44,312 bases of DNA, taken from an uncultured Spirochaetaceae bacterium. GTDB lineage: Bacteria; Spirochaetota; Spirochaetia; Treponematales; Treponemataceae. Where the stretch lies: positions 1 to 44,312 of the forward strand of contig CACZQF010000001.1 in assembly GCA_902783245.1 (NCBI GenBank), read 5' to 3'. The notes beneath the pieces were generated by a model. It was given only the letters and a program-made list of their open reading frames with translations, did not search any database and had not been told where the DNA came from. Shown here piece by piece: positions 16,272 to 23,144 of the stretch (its first letter is position 1; every line of letters begins with the position of its first letter). A program made the position numbers and the translations under genes.

Positions 16272-17666
16272 GAATATACCAAATCCTGTCAGCAGGATTA
16301 CAAGCAGCAGAAGCGGCGCTATATACTTAATCATAACAACGTAGAGCGTCCGGCGGAGGAAGCCTTCACCATTACGTGTAATCTCATCAATGACAGTTTT
16401 CGGCTTGACAATCCAACCGATAAGGATACACGTAAGCAGACCTACAATAGGCATAAGCATGTTATTGCTCAAGTAATCCAGAATGTCAAGAATCTGACCG
16501 ACACTACCATTTGGCAGCTTGGCATCAAAGTACAGCACATTGTATCCCATACAAACAATCACAGAAATAACAAATGTGACCACAGACATAATGACGGCCG
16601 ATTTTTTTCTGCTCCACTTAAACTTATCCATCATACTTGCCGTGATTGCTTCAAGAATTGAAACAGAGGACGTCAGGGCGGCAAACAAAACCATTACAAA
16701 GAAAATAAGTCCGATAATATTGCCGAAGCTTCCCAATGAATTAAAAACTTTGGGCAACGTTATGAACATAAGACCGGGCCCGGCAGACATTCCTTCTTTT
16801 CCAGAGAATACGTAAACAGACGGAACAATCATCATACCGGCAAGGAAGGCAATGCCCGTATCAAAAATCTCAATCTGGTTTACCGATTTAACGATGTTCA
16901 CTTCTTTTTTCATGTAAGAACCATAGGCAACCATAATTCCCATAGCTATGGAAAGAGAATAAAAGAGCTGGCCCATTGCATCAAGGAATATATCAAGGAA
17001 ACCTTTTACAGTAAGCCCGGAAAAATTAGGAATAAAGTAAATGGCAGCTCCCTGCAGACCGGTTTTAGTTACTCCCGATTCATCCGTATGTGAAATGAAT
17101 AACGAATAAACGGCCGTAAACACAACGATCACCACAAGAACGGGCATCAGAATTTTAGAATACTTTTCAATGCCGTGCTCCACGCCCTTATACACGATGA
17201 GAAAAGTAAGGCCAGCAAAAATAACGGTATACAAAATCGGCTGCCATTGTGATGTAATAAATCCGCCGAAGTAACCGTCCTGCACAGCTACTTTTCCCTG
17301 AAACGTAAGGTATGAAAATGCATATTTAACTACCCATCCGCCGATTACCGTGTAATACGGATAAATCAGGAAAGGAACAATAAACGAAAAGATTCCCAGG
17401 AAGCCCCATTTTGCATTAATTTTTTTATAGGCAGTGAGCGGGCTTTCCTGTGTTTTACGGCCGATTGAAATTTCAGTAACTAGAAGCGCAAATCCAAAGG
17501 TCAAAGCCAGAACAAGATACACAAGAAGAAAAAGCGCGCCTCCGTCTTTCGCCGCCAAATACGGGAAACGCCAGATATTTCCCAGACCAACGGCACTGCC
17601 TGCCGCTGCAAGAACAAAACCTAATGAACCAGAAAAAGAGTTTCGCTGTTTTGTTTTAGTTTCCAT
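16269..17666 (-). CDS. Sodium-dependent transporter of the NSS/SNF family
   Basis: A 465-residue membrane protein of the neurotransmitter:sodium symporter family (LeuT fold), which usually imports amino acids or related amines with sodium. The N-terminal SLGFVLAAAGSAVGLGNIW with RFPYLAAKDGG (residues about 14-40) is the family signature, and further hydrophobic segments give 11-12 membrane helices. It starts with ATG 17666, with AAAAGGAT about 11 nt upstream. It is monocistronic and flanked by inverted family 2 repeat copies on both sides. The substrate cannot be read from the sequence. Confidence 0.92.
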   Translation of the reverse strand: METKTKQRNSFSGSLGFVLAAAGSAVGLGNIWRFPYLAAKDGGALFLLVYLVLALTFGFALLVTEISIGRKTQESPLTAYKKINAKWGFLGIFSFIVPFLIYPYYTVIGGWVVKYAFSYLTFQGKVAVQDGYFGGFITSQWQPILYTVIFAGLTFLIVYKGVEHGIEKYSKILMPVLVVIVVFTAVYSLFISHTDESGVTKTGLQGAAIYFIPNFSGLTVKGFLDIFLDAMGQLFYSLSIAMGIMVAYGSYMKKEVNIVKSVNQIEIFDTGIAFLAGMMIVPSVYVFSGKEGMSAGPGLMFITLPKVFNSLGSFGNIIGLIFFVMVLFAALTSSVSILEAITASMMDKFKWSRKKSAVIMSVVTFVISVIVCMGYNVLYFDAKLPNGSVGQILDILDYLSNNMLMPIVGLLTCILIGWIVKPKTVIDEITRNGEGFLRRTLYVVMIKYIAPLLLLVILLTGFGIF

Positions 17667-17935
17667 AATAATTAATTATCCTTTTTGTAGCACAGAATCT
17701 ATATTTTCTCAGTATAGCACAAGAGCCATGAATCTGCATATACACATACCTTCTTAAAACGATTAAAAAGTATCAGATACACAGAAAAGCTGGACAATGA
17801 GCGGTATAAAGAACCGGCATATGCCGTATCCCCCTGCGGTCACGAAAATCAATTTTACGTTTAGTACAGAAAGCAAAATTGCCGCTGACAGCTGCGGAGC
17901 CGTAACCCTGCATTGATTAAACTGTTTTCAGTTTA
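17667..17935. other. Intergenic region between the transporter and an exported protein gene
   Basis: It holds the divergent promoters of both neighbours. A 12-bp perfect palindrome CGGCATATGCCG lies around 17816-17827, a possible operator. I see no coding sequence in the remaining AT-rich part. Confidence 0.5.
17711..17719 (-). promoter_or_regulatory. Extended -10 of the NSS transporter gene
   Basis: On the minus strand, TGC-TATACT (hexamer 17711-17716) predicts a start near 17704 and a leader of about 38 nt containing AAAAGGAT (17678-17685). Confidence 0.5.
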
Positions 17936-17941
17936 TATAAT
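17913..17941 (+). promoter_or_regulatory. Promoter of the exported-protein gene at 18037
   Basis: TTGATT (17913-17918), a 17-nt spacer and consensus TATAAT (17936-17941). The start near 17949 places family 2 repeat copy B entirely within the 5' untranslated region. Confidence 0.7.
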
Positions 17942-17943
17942 GA

Positions 17944-18012
17944 AGGGCACCTCGAAAAAGGGCATCTTCGATGTTGACATCTACGATGTTGGAAATTTTT
18001 CGAGGTTCTCTG
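17944..18012 (-). repeat. Dispersed inverted repeat, family 2, copy B
   Basis: Outer arms ACCTCGAAAAA (17949-17959) and TTTTTCGAGGT (17996-18006) enclose a core with CATCTTCGATG-like inner palindromes. Read on the minus strand, 63 bases align codon by codon with copy A. It sits between the promoter and ribosome-binding site of the next gene, so its RNA can fold into a long hairpin. Confidence 0.75.
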
Positions 18013-18036
18013 AAATACATTTTTGGAGGCAGCGGT

Positions 18037-18807
18037 ATGAGTATACACGTACGGACAGACAGAGAACAAATCAAAGCAGCATTCAGAATGATACGCACAG
18101 GACTGCTCGGCGTATTCGGCCTGCTCGTACCGGTCTGCCTGCAGGCACTGCCTTTCAACAGCAAGCTCAGTAAAAGCGAGCTTGAGACCATAAACGCCGG
18201 ACAGGTGCTGATCAGAAACACCGGAGCCGTAAAGCACATGTGCATCAGCACGGACAACGCCGATGTGAATTCTGCGCTTAAAATCATCAAAGACCTGAAT
18301 CCCGCCTATCTTGCAGAAGTAATACAAGTTCGTCCGGTACAGGGAAATGAAGACATACTTTCTGTAGTCAGGGATATTCTGGTCGACATTCCGTCATACG
18401 TCGGCATCCCCTACTGGTCAGAGCGCGGAGAATGCTACTACGACCTGTACTCCGATGGTAAAATAACATCGCAGACCCAGGAAGGAGATACCGAACACAT
18501 CACCGCCGTACTTGAGATGGATCCGTTCGGTGATATCGGAGCGGATATAACAGTGCGGCAGACTGCCGATTTTCTTTCATACGCAAACACGAACACGAAC
18601 GACCTGTACTATAAAGACAGCTTTAAATGTGTAAAAACGCAGAACATGAAGTCTCTTATTGTGGTATTCCGGGACGGGGACAACTGGATTCTGTACGGAA
18701 TCGGCGGTGTAGATGCACCGAAAGTTTTTTTCCTCAAAAAGCGGATTGAAACGTCATTCATCAACCGCATAAAGACATTCTGTAATTTCGTATTCCAGAA
18801 GCTCTGA
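18037..18807 (+). CDS. Exported protein of unknown function
   Basis: A 256-residue protein with a basic N-region, a hydrophobic stretch (about residues 22-40: LLGVFGLLVPVCLQA) and a likely signal-peptidase site after LQA. The mature part is mixed alpha/beta, opening with KLSKSELETINAGQVLIRN, and has no recognisable catalytic motif. ATG 18037 is chosen because GGAGG lies 8 nt upstream; the open frame runs back to 17971 through a repeat element and is not a credible start. It is monocistronic with its own promoter and converges on ruvC. I cannot assign a function. Confidence 0.8.
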   Translation: MSIHVRTDREQIKAAFRMIRTGLLGVFGLLVPVCLQALPFNSKLSKSELETINAGQVLIRNTGAVKHMCISTDNADVNSALKIIKDLNPAYLAEVIQVRPVQGNEDILSVVRDILVDIPSYVGIPYWSERGECYYDLYSDGKITSQTQEGDTEHITAVLEMDPFGDIGADITVRQTADFLSYANTNTNDLYYKDSFKCVKTQNMKSLIVVFRDGDNWILYGIGGVDAPKVFFLKKRIETSFINRIKTFCNFVFQKL

Positions 18808-18836
18808 CGGCACAGCCGGCGGCTTCCGCACCTCCG

Positions 18837-19358
18837 CTACGGCAGCAGTGCGGAAAGTACGGACGTATGCGTGTGCAGGTGCGTAATGGCACCTGCAAGC
18901 GCGTCCGCAGCATGATCAGGCTTAGGCTCTGTTTCCAGCCCTAAAAGCATCTTTACACAACGCTCCACAAGTTTTTTATCCGCGCTTGCAGTTCCCGCCA
19001 CGGACTGCTTGATCTGATTCGGAGTATATTCTCCGAGCAGAATACATCGCTGCGCCAGACAGAGTGTGACTACACCGCGGGCTTCGGCAACCGACATGGC
19101 GCTGGACGTGTTGCGTGCAAAATACAGCGTCTCCATACCGGCTTCCCGGGGATTATATTCCTCTATTACTGCCGCAAGCTTATTATATATCAACAGAAGC
19201 CGCTCGCTGTGCGGGCTTGCCGCTTCCGTTTTTATCACGCCGTAGGTAACCAGCTTCAGACGGTTATTCAGACAGTCAATAATACCGTAGCCGGTGGACG
19301 CCAGCCCCGGATCAATACCGATTACCCTTCTGACATTTGATTTATATACTTCCGCCAT
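18837..19358 (-). CDS. ruvC: Holliday junction resolvase RuvC
   Basis: A 173-residue endonuclease that resolves Holliday junctions with RuvAB. The first catalytic Asp lies in RVIGIDPGLASTGYG (about residues 10-24), the second acidic motif is in GMETLYF with Glu near 70, and the C-terminal DHAADALAGAI supplies the last two Asp. ATG 19358 is chosen (GGAG 8 nt upstream) over an upstream in-frame ATG at 19388, giving the usual length. It is separate from ruvA-ruvB at the right edge and lies next to yebC, a common pairing. Confidence 0.95.
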   Translation of the reverse strand: MAEVYKSNVRRVIGIDPGLASTGYGIIDCLNNRLKLVTYGVIKTEAASPHSERLLLIYNKLAAVIEEYNPREAGMETLYFARNTSSAMSVAEARGVVTLCLAQRCILLGEYTPNQIKQSVAGTASADKKLVERCVKMLLGLETEPKPDHAADALAGAITHLHTHTSVLSALLP

Positions 19359-19452
19359 CACCTGATCTCCCGTAATACGTCTGGTCAAGGCACGCTCCGC
19401 TCAAGGTTTTGACTCAGCCGTTTCGAGGGGCGCCCGTTATTAGTGTCCCCCA

Positions 19453-19488
19453 ATAAAAAAGCCGCTCCTGCCATAGCAAAGGAGCGGC
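19453..19488 (-). terminator. Intrinsic terminator of yebC
   Basis: On the minus strand, GCCGCTCC, a 12-nt loop and GGAGCGGC are followed by TTTTTT. This separates yebC from ruvC, so ruvC needs its own promoter in 19359-19452. An 18-bp stretch at 19420-19437 resembles one arm of repeat family 2. Confidence 0.85.
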
Positions 19489-19540
19489 CTGTATCAGTCA
19501 TAACCTGTATGCACAGGTCTATGACATGTCAGAGGTTTCC

Positions 19541-20284
19541 TTATTCCTCCGGATTGAAGTCATCAGGATATTCAGCTGTGGTGTACACATTCTGAACATC
19601 ATCGTTTTCTTCAAGCCGATCAACAAGCTTCTGGACTTTTCCAGCGGTCTCTGCATTGACAGAAGTATATGCCTCAGGAATCATGGCAACTTCTGCAGAC
19701 ATGGACTCATAGCCCTTTTCCTGCAGCGCTTCAAGTACAGTGGCAAAGTTCGTAGGATCGGTCGTAACCGTGATGATACCGTCTTCGTTCACGATATCCT
19801 CAGCACCGGCCTCAAGCGCAACCTCCATGAGCTCGTCCTCATTCACTTTTTCGGCATCATACTCAATGTTGCCGCAGCGTTTGAACATACGGCTTACAGA
19901 GCCTGACACGCCCATGTTTCCGCCAAACTTGGAGAAAATATTGCGGACATCGGCAGCAGCACGGTTTTTGTTGTCAGTAAGGACTTCAACCATGATGGCA
20001 ACTCCGCCCGGAGCATATCCTTCGTATACCAGCTCCTCATAGGAAGCGGCTCCGCCCTCACCGGTGCCTTTTTTGATTGCACGCTCAATATTATCTTTGG
20101 GCATGCTGGCTGCACGTGCTTTAAGAATAGCAGTACGCAGGCGCGGGTTGGCAGCGGGATCACCGCCACCCATACGGGCAGCTATAGAAATTTCTTTGAT
20201 AAACTTTGTGAACATCTGGCCACGCTTTGCATCGGCAATGCCTTTTGCGTGTTTAATGGTAGCCCATTTACTATGTCCTGACAT
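19541..20284 (-). CDS. yebC: YebC/PmpR-family protein
   Basis: A 247-residue protein of the universal YebC family, with the signature MSGHSKWATIKHAKGIADAK at the N-terminus and the acidic domains II-III behind it. Members were described as transcriptional regulators; more recent work on the family links YebC to translation of proline-rich stretches. Here the SPOR-domain protein at 32692 has a long Pro-rich linker. ATG 20284 follows GAGGAG. It is monocistronic with its own terminator. Confidence 0.95.
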   Translation of the reverse strand: MSGHSKWATIKHAKGIADAKRGQMFTKFIKEISIAARMGGGDPAANPRLRTAILKARAASMPKDNIERAIKKGTGEGGAASYEELVYEGYAPGGVAIMVEVLTDNKNRAAADVRNIFSKFGGNMGVSGSVSRMFKRCGNIEYDAEKVNEDELMEVALEAGAEDIVNEDGIITVTTDPTNFATVLEALQEKGYESMSAEVAMIPEAYTSVNAETAGKVQKLVDRLEENDDVQNVYTTAEYPDDFNPEE

Positions 20285-20357
20285 GGGAACTCCTCATATA
20301 AAAACAGAATATGTGTTAGGAATACTATCATGTACTACAATAAAATGTCAATATAAG

Positions 20358-20404
20358 TAAAAAAAGAGCGGCCTATGTAACGTACTACCACACAACAAAG
20401 CCGC
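20358..20404 (-). terminator. Possible terminator of a small minus-strand transcript
   Basis: On the minus strand, GCGGC (plus 20400-20404) pairs with GCCGC (plus 20368-20372), followed by TCTTTTTTT. The loop is long (27 nt), so confidence is modest. It would end a transcript covering the small open frame just upstream. Confidence 0.4.
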
Positions 20405-20444
20405 CGACCAGCAAACCGATGATCACACTTCCTCCACAAAACAT
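20385..20444 (-). CDS. Possible small hydrophobic peptide
   Basis: A 19-residue open frame, MFCGGSVIIGLLVGGFVVW, predicted to be one membrane helix with a GxxxG-like pattern. The same frame extends upstream to 20483 (32 codons, adding YIEENGFLKAVTL) but has no standard start codon there. AGGA-like bases precede the ATG (GTGGAGGAAGTG follows it instead), so translation support is weak. It may be a real small membrane protein or the end of a decayed gene. It is followed by a possible terminator. Confidence 0.3.
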   Translation of the reverse strand: MFCGGSVIIGLLVGGFVVW

Positions 20445-20533
20445 CAGAGTAACAGCCTTAAGGAAACCATTTTCCTCAATATACTAATCTCTGTGAATAA
20501 GTTGAAAACCGTTTTTAAATTTAAATTTTATCA

Positions 20534-20562
20534 TTGACAGATTATATTGTATGCTATATATC
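20534..20562 (+). promoter_or_regulatory. Promoter of the glutathione peroxidase gene
   Basis: TTGACA (20534-20539), a 17-nt spacer and TATATC (20557-20562). The predicted leader is about 45 nt and contains AGGAGG just before the ATG. Confidence 0.6.
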
Positions 20563-20613
20563 ATGCATAGATAGATTGTATCAAATCTAAATGCACGTTA
20601 ACAGGAGGCCGCC

Positions 20614-21153
20614 ATGGCAATTTACGATTACACCGTTACAGACAGAAAGGGAAACGAAGTTTCTTTGGAATCATTCAAAGGCAAAGTACTGCTTATTGTA
20701 AACACGGCTACCGGCTGCGGCTTTACCCCGCAGTACGAAGGACTTGAAAAGCTGTATCAGCAGTATCATGACAAAGGCCTTGAGATTCTGGACTTTCCCT
20801 GTGACCAGTTCGGACATCAGGCGCCGGGAGATGATGATGAAATCCACCAGTTCTGCCAGGCAAAATATAAGACGAGCTTTGACAATTTTAAGAAAATCGA
20901 AGTTAACGGGACGAATGAGATTCCGCTCTTTACGTTCCTGAAGGCCCAAAAAGGTTTCGCAGGATTTACCGGCGACAAAGCGGAGTTTATGAACGCCCAT
21001 GTGGCAAAGATTGATCCGGATTTCAAGAACAATGCGGACATAAAGTGGAACTTCACTAAATTTCTGGTAGACCGCAGCGGAACCGTCGTTGAACGCTTTG
21101 AGTCAACAGTAGAACCGCAGGATATCGCTAAAAAAATAGAAGCCTGTCTGTAA
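20614..21153 (+). CDS. Glutathione peroxidase-family thiol peroxidase (Cys type)
   Basis: A 179-residue thioredoxin-fold peroxidase that reduces hydrogen peroxide or lipid hydroperoxides. The peroxidatic residue is Cys in NTATGCGFTPQYEGL (about residues 31-45), where some homologues have selenocysteine; the codon is TGC. The family motif DFPCDQFGHQAPG (with Gln of the active site and a second Cys suited to resolve as a thioredoxin-dependent disulfide) is at about 59-71, and WNFTKFLVDRSG (Trp and Asn of the tetrad) at about 144-155. AGGAGG precedes the ATG. It is monocistronic and fits oxidative-stress defence in an anaerobe. Confidence 0.94.
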   Translation: MAIYDYTVTDRKGNEVSLESFKGKVLLIVNTATGCGFTPQYEGLEKLYQQYHDKGLEILDFPCDQFGHQAPGDDDEIHQFCQAKYKTSFDNFKKIEVNGTNEIPLFTFLKAQKGFAGFTGDKAEFMNAHVAKIDPDFKNNADIKWNFTKFLVDRSGTVVERFESTVEPQDIAKKIEACL

Positions 21154-21176
21154 CAAGCAAGCTTTCATATTTTTCT

Positions 21177-21207
21177 GCCGTTCCACCCCTGGGAACGGCT
21201 TTTTTTA
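21177..21207 (+). terminator. Intrinsic terminator of the peroxidase gene
   Basis: GCCGTTCC and GGAACGGC form an 8-bp stem with an ACCCCTG loop, followed by TTTTTTT. Confidence 0.9.
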
Positions 21208-21286
21208 TGCCTGCACACAAAAAAGCCGCCGGACTACATACGGAATGTCTATCAGATAAATAGAAGTTCTGTGTCTCCAAAGATTT

Positions 21287-21365
21287 CGACCCGACCTTGG
21301 TCGGGACAAAATGGTGGCTCACGCAACGTCACTACTGGATGCCGCCTCCCGCCACCTCCGTATAC
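21287..21365 (+). repeat. Dispersed palindromic repeat, family 1, copy B
   Basis: The palindrome CCCGACCTTGGTCGGG (21290-21305) is followed by ACAAAATGGTGGC, a variable 25-35 nt, then GCCACCTCC and GTATAC. It is closely similar to copy D (32527-32605) across its whole length. The GGTGGC and GCCACC ends can pair, giving a two-hairpin RNA. Confidence 0.8.
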
Positions 21366-21384
21366 ACACAGTTATACACGCAAC

Positions 21385-21412
21385 TTGACAAGCAGTAAAA
21401 ACGTGCTACACT
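21385..21412 (+). promoter_or_regulatory. cstA promoter
   Basis: Perfect TTGACA (21385-21390), a 16-nt spacer and an extended TGC-TACACT (hexamer 21407-21412). The predicted start near 21419 leaves a leader of about 118 nt. Confidence 0.7.
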
Positions 21413-21416
21413 AAAA

Positions 21417-21531
21417 CGGTAATTTTGTTCAAAACCTTTGGTTTATGAGCAAGAAAAAAACAAAAAGTCGCAGGAGATAATATTATCTCACATTACCGTG
21501 CCTCTCAGATCCCACCACGACTTTTAGGAGG
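21417..21531 (+). promoter_or_regulatory. Structured cstA leader, candidate riboswitch
   Basis: CGGTAAT (21417-21423) pairs with ATTACCG (21492-21498), enclosing a hairpin AAACC-TTT-GGTTT (21432-21444) and a perfect 16-nt palindrome GAGATAATATTATCTC (21474-21489). AAAAGTCG (21463-21470), inside the outer stem, is complementary to CGACTTTT (21518-21525), outside it and directly before AGGAGG (21526-21531). The two long pairings together form a pseudoknot. GCCTC (21500-21504) could also pair with the Shine-Dalgarno. I do not recognise a known riboswitch class. Confidence 0.5.
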
Positions 21532-21536
21532 TTATT

Positions 21537-23045
21537 TTGTTAACGTTTTTTATTTCACTTATTGTGCTTATTGTAGGTTACTTAATCTACGGTTCGTTGG
21601 TCGAGCGTGTGTTCAAACCGTCAGACAATCCTACCCCCGCCATGACTAATCCTGACGGAGTAGACTATGTTCCTATTTCCACCGCCAAGGCATTTCTGAT
21701 CCAGCTGCTCAACATTGCAGGTCTCGGTCCTATCTTCGGTGCCATCTCAGGTGCCATGTGGGGTCCGAGCGTGTATATCTGGATTGTCTGCGGTACGCTG
21801 TTTGCAGGTGCCGTCCATGACTTTATGGCAGGTATGCTTTCTGAGCGTAACGACGGTGCTTCCATTTCAGAAGTTACCGGCAAGTACTTAGGACCGGCAA
21901 TGCACAATGTCATGCGTGTATTCTCCGTCGTTCTGCTTGTCCTTGTCGGCGTTGTATTTATGGTAGGCCCGGCAGGTCTGCTTGCACAAATCACTCCGCT
22001 CAACATAAAAATATGGACGGTGATTATCCTTTGTTACTACTTTCTTGCAACATTGCTTCCTATCGATAAAATCATCGGAAAAGTCTATCCATTCTTCGGT
22101 ATTCTGCTGATTCTGATGGCATTCGGTATCATCATCGGTACCATGATACATTCAGGCGAGCGCCCGATGATGGAGCTGACCTTCAAGAATCTTTACCCCG
22201 GCAATGTTGACGGCACGGGCGTAAAACCGATCTGGCCGCTTATGTTCATCACAGTTGCCTGCGGTGCCATCTCCGGCTTCCACGCCACCCAGTCACCGAT
22301 CGTATCCCGCTGTATCAAGAGCGAAAAAGACGGCCGCAAAATCTTCTACGGTGCCATGGTTGCAGAAGGCATCATCGCCCTTATCTGGGCAAGCGCAGCA
22401 GTTGCATTCTTCTGGAACAAAGACGGTTCCGGTACAGGACTTTCAGCGCTTAAAAAGATCGGCGGCGGTAACTCAAAGTCCGTCTATCAGATGTGCGTTG
22501 CTCTGCTCGGTAAAATCGGCGGTCCCATCGCCCTGCTCGGCGTTATCGTCTGTCCGATCACATCCGGCGATACCGCGTTCCGCAGTGCCCGCATGACCAT
22601 TTTTGACTGGTTCAAGCTCGATGAAAAGAACATCAAAGTCCGTCTGAGCGCAGCCATTCCGCTGCTCTTAATCGGCTACGGCATTTCATTCATCAACTAC
22701 AACGTTGTATGGCGCTATTTCTCATGGTCTAACCAGACGCTCGCCATGATCGTACTGTGGGCAGGAGCCGTGTATTTTGCCACCAACTACGGAAAAGAGC
22801 GCAACCGCTGCTGGATCGCGGCAGTGCCTGCAACCTTTATGTCCGCAGTATCCATCACATACCTCATGTATGCACCGGAATGTTTCAACCTCGGTGCAAA
22901 AGGCAGCTCAGGTCTGGTAATTTCATATGTAATCGGCGTTATTGCTGCGATAGTATGTCTGACCATATTCCTGGTAACCGTCTACCGGAATCCTGCTGCA
23001 AGCCTTGAGCGCCAGCAGAGCACTATCATCGGCCGTAAAGAATAG
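21537..23045 (+). CDS. cstA: CstA-family carbon starvation transporter
   Basis: A 502-residue polytopic membrane protein of the CstA/BtsT family. Characterised members import pyruvate and, in some bacteria, peptides. The family region around IAGLGPIFGAISGAMWGPSV (about residues 60-79), then VHDFMAGMLSERNDG, CGAISGFHATQSPIVSR and PITSGDTAFRSARM, is well matched. It is shorter than E. coli CstA (about 700 residues), like many Gram-positive and spirochaete forms. The start is TTG 21537, 5 nt after AGGAGG. It is monocistronic behind a structured leader. The substrate is not certain. Confidence 0.93.
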   Translation: MLTFFISLIVLIVGYLIYGSLVERVFKPSDNPTPAMTNPDGVDYVPISTAKAFLIQLLNIAGLGPIFGAISGAMWGPSVYIWIVCGTLFAGAVHDFMAGMLSERNDGASISEVTGKYLGPAMHNVMRVFSVVLLVLVGVVFMVGPAGLLAQITPLNIKIWTVIILCYYFLATLLPIDKIIGKVYPFFGILLILMAFGIIIGTMIHSGERPMMELTFKNLYPGNVDGTGVKPIWPLMFITVACGAISGFHATQSPIVSRCIKSEKDGRKIFYGAMVAEGIIALIWASAAVAFFWNKDGSGTGLSALKKIGGGNSKSVYQMCVALLGKIGGPIALLGVIVCPITSGDTAFRSARMTIFDWFKLDEKNIKVRLSAAIPLLLIGYGISFINYNVVWRYFSWSNQTLAMIVLWAGAVYFATNYGKERNRCWIAAVPATFMSAVSITYLMYAPECFNLGAKGSSGLVISYVIGVIAAIVCLTIFLVTVYRNPAASLERQQSTIIGRKE

Positions 23046-23076
23046 ACCTGTTCGCAATTTGCTTTGTATTCCAATA

Positions 23077-23118
23077 CAGGCAGCAGTCTGCCGCGGCAGG
23101 CTGCTGCCTGTGCATTTT
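23077..23118 (+). terminator. Hairpin after cstA
   Basis: CAGGCAGCAG (23077-23086) pairs with CTGCTGCCTG (23101-23110), with additional inner pairing, followed by TGCATTTT. The T-run is weak, but the stem is strong and lies just before the next promoter. Confidence 0.7.
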
Positions 23119-23128
23119 CCGTATAATC

Positions 23129-23137
23129 TGGTACAAT
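23129..23137 (+). promoter_or_regulatory. Extended -10 of the neuB-like gene, leaderless position
   Basis: TGG-TACAAT (hexamer 23132-23137) ends 7 nt before ATG 23145. No Shine-Dalgarno of more than three bases lies between. Confidence 0.6.
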
Positions 23138-23144
23138 ACGGACT

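Noticed and set aside
15900-16661. Plus-strand open frame of 253 codons through the repeat and the transporter end
   Set aside because: It crosses an intergenic terminator and is antisense to the transporter; only the 63-bp repeat core within it looks coding-like.
16167-18012. Composite transposon formed by the inverted repeat copies around the NSS transporter
   Set aside because: No transposase gene or target-site duplication is visible, and the arms are degenerate in copy A; I keep it only as repeats.
20614-21153. Selenocysteine in the glutathione peroxidase
   Set aside because: The catalytic codon is TGC (Cys) and there is no in-frame TGA.
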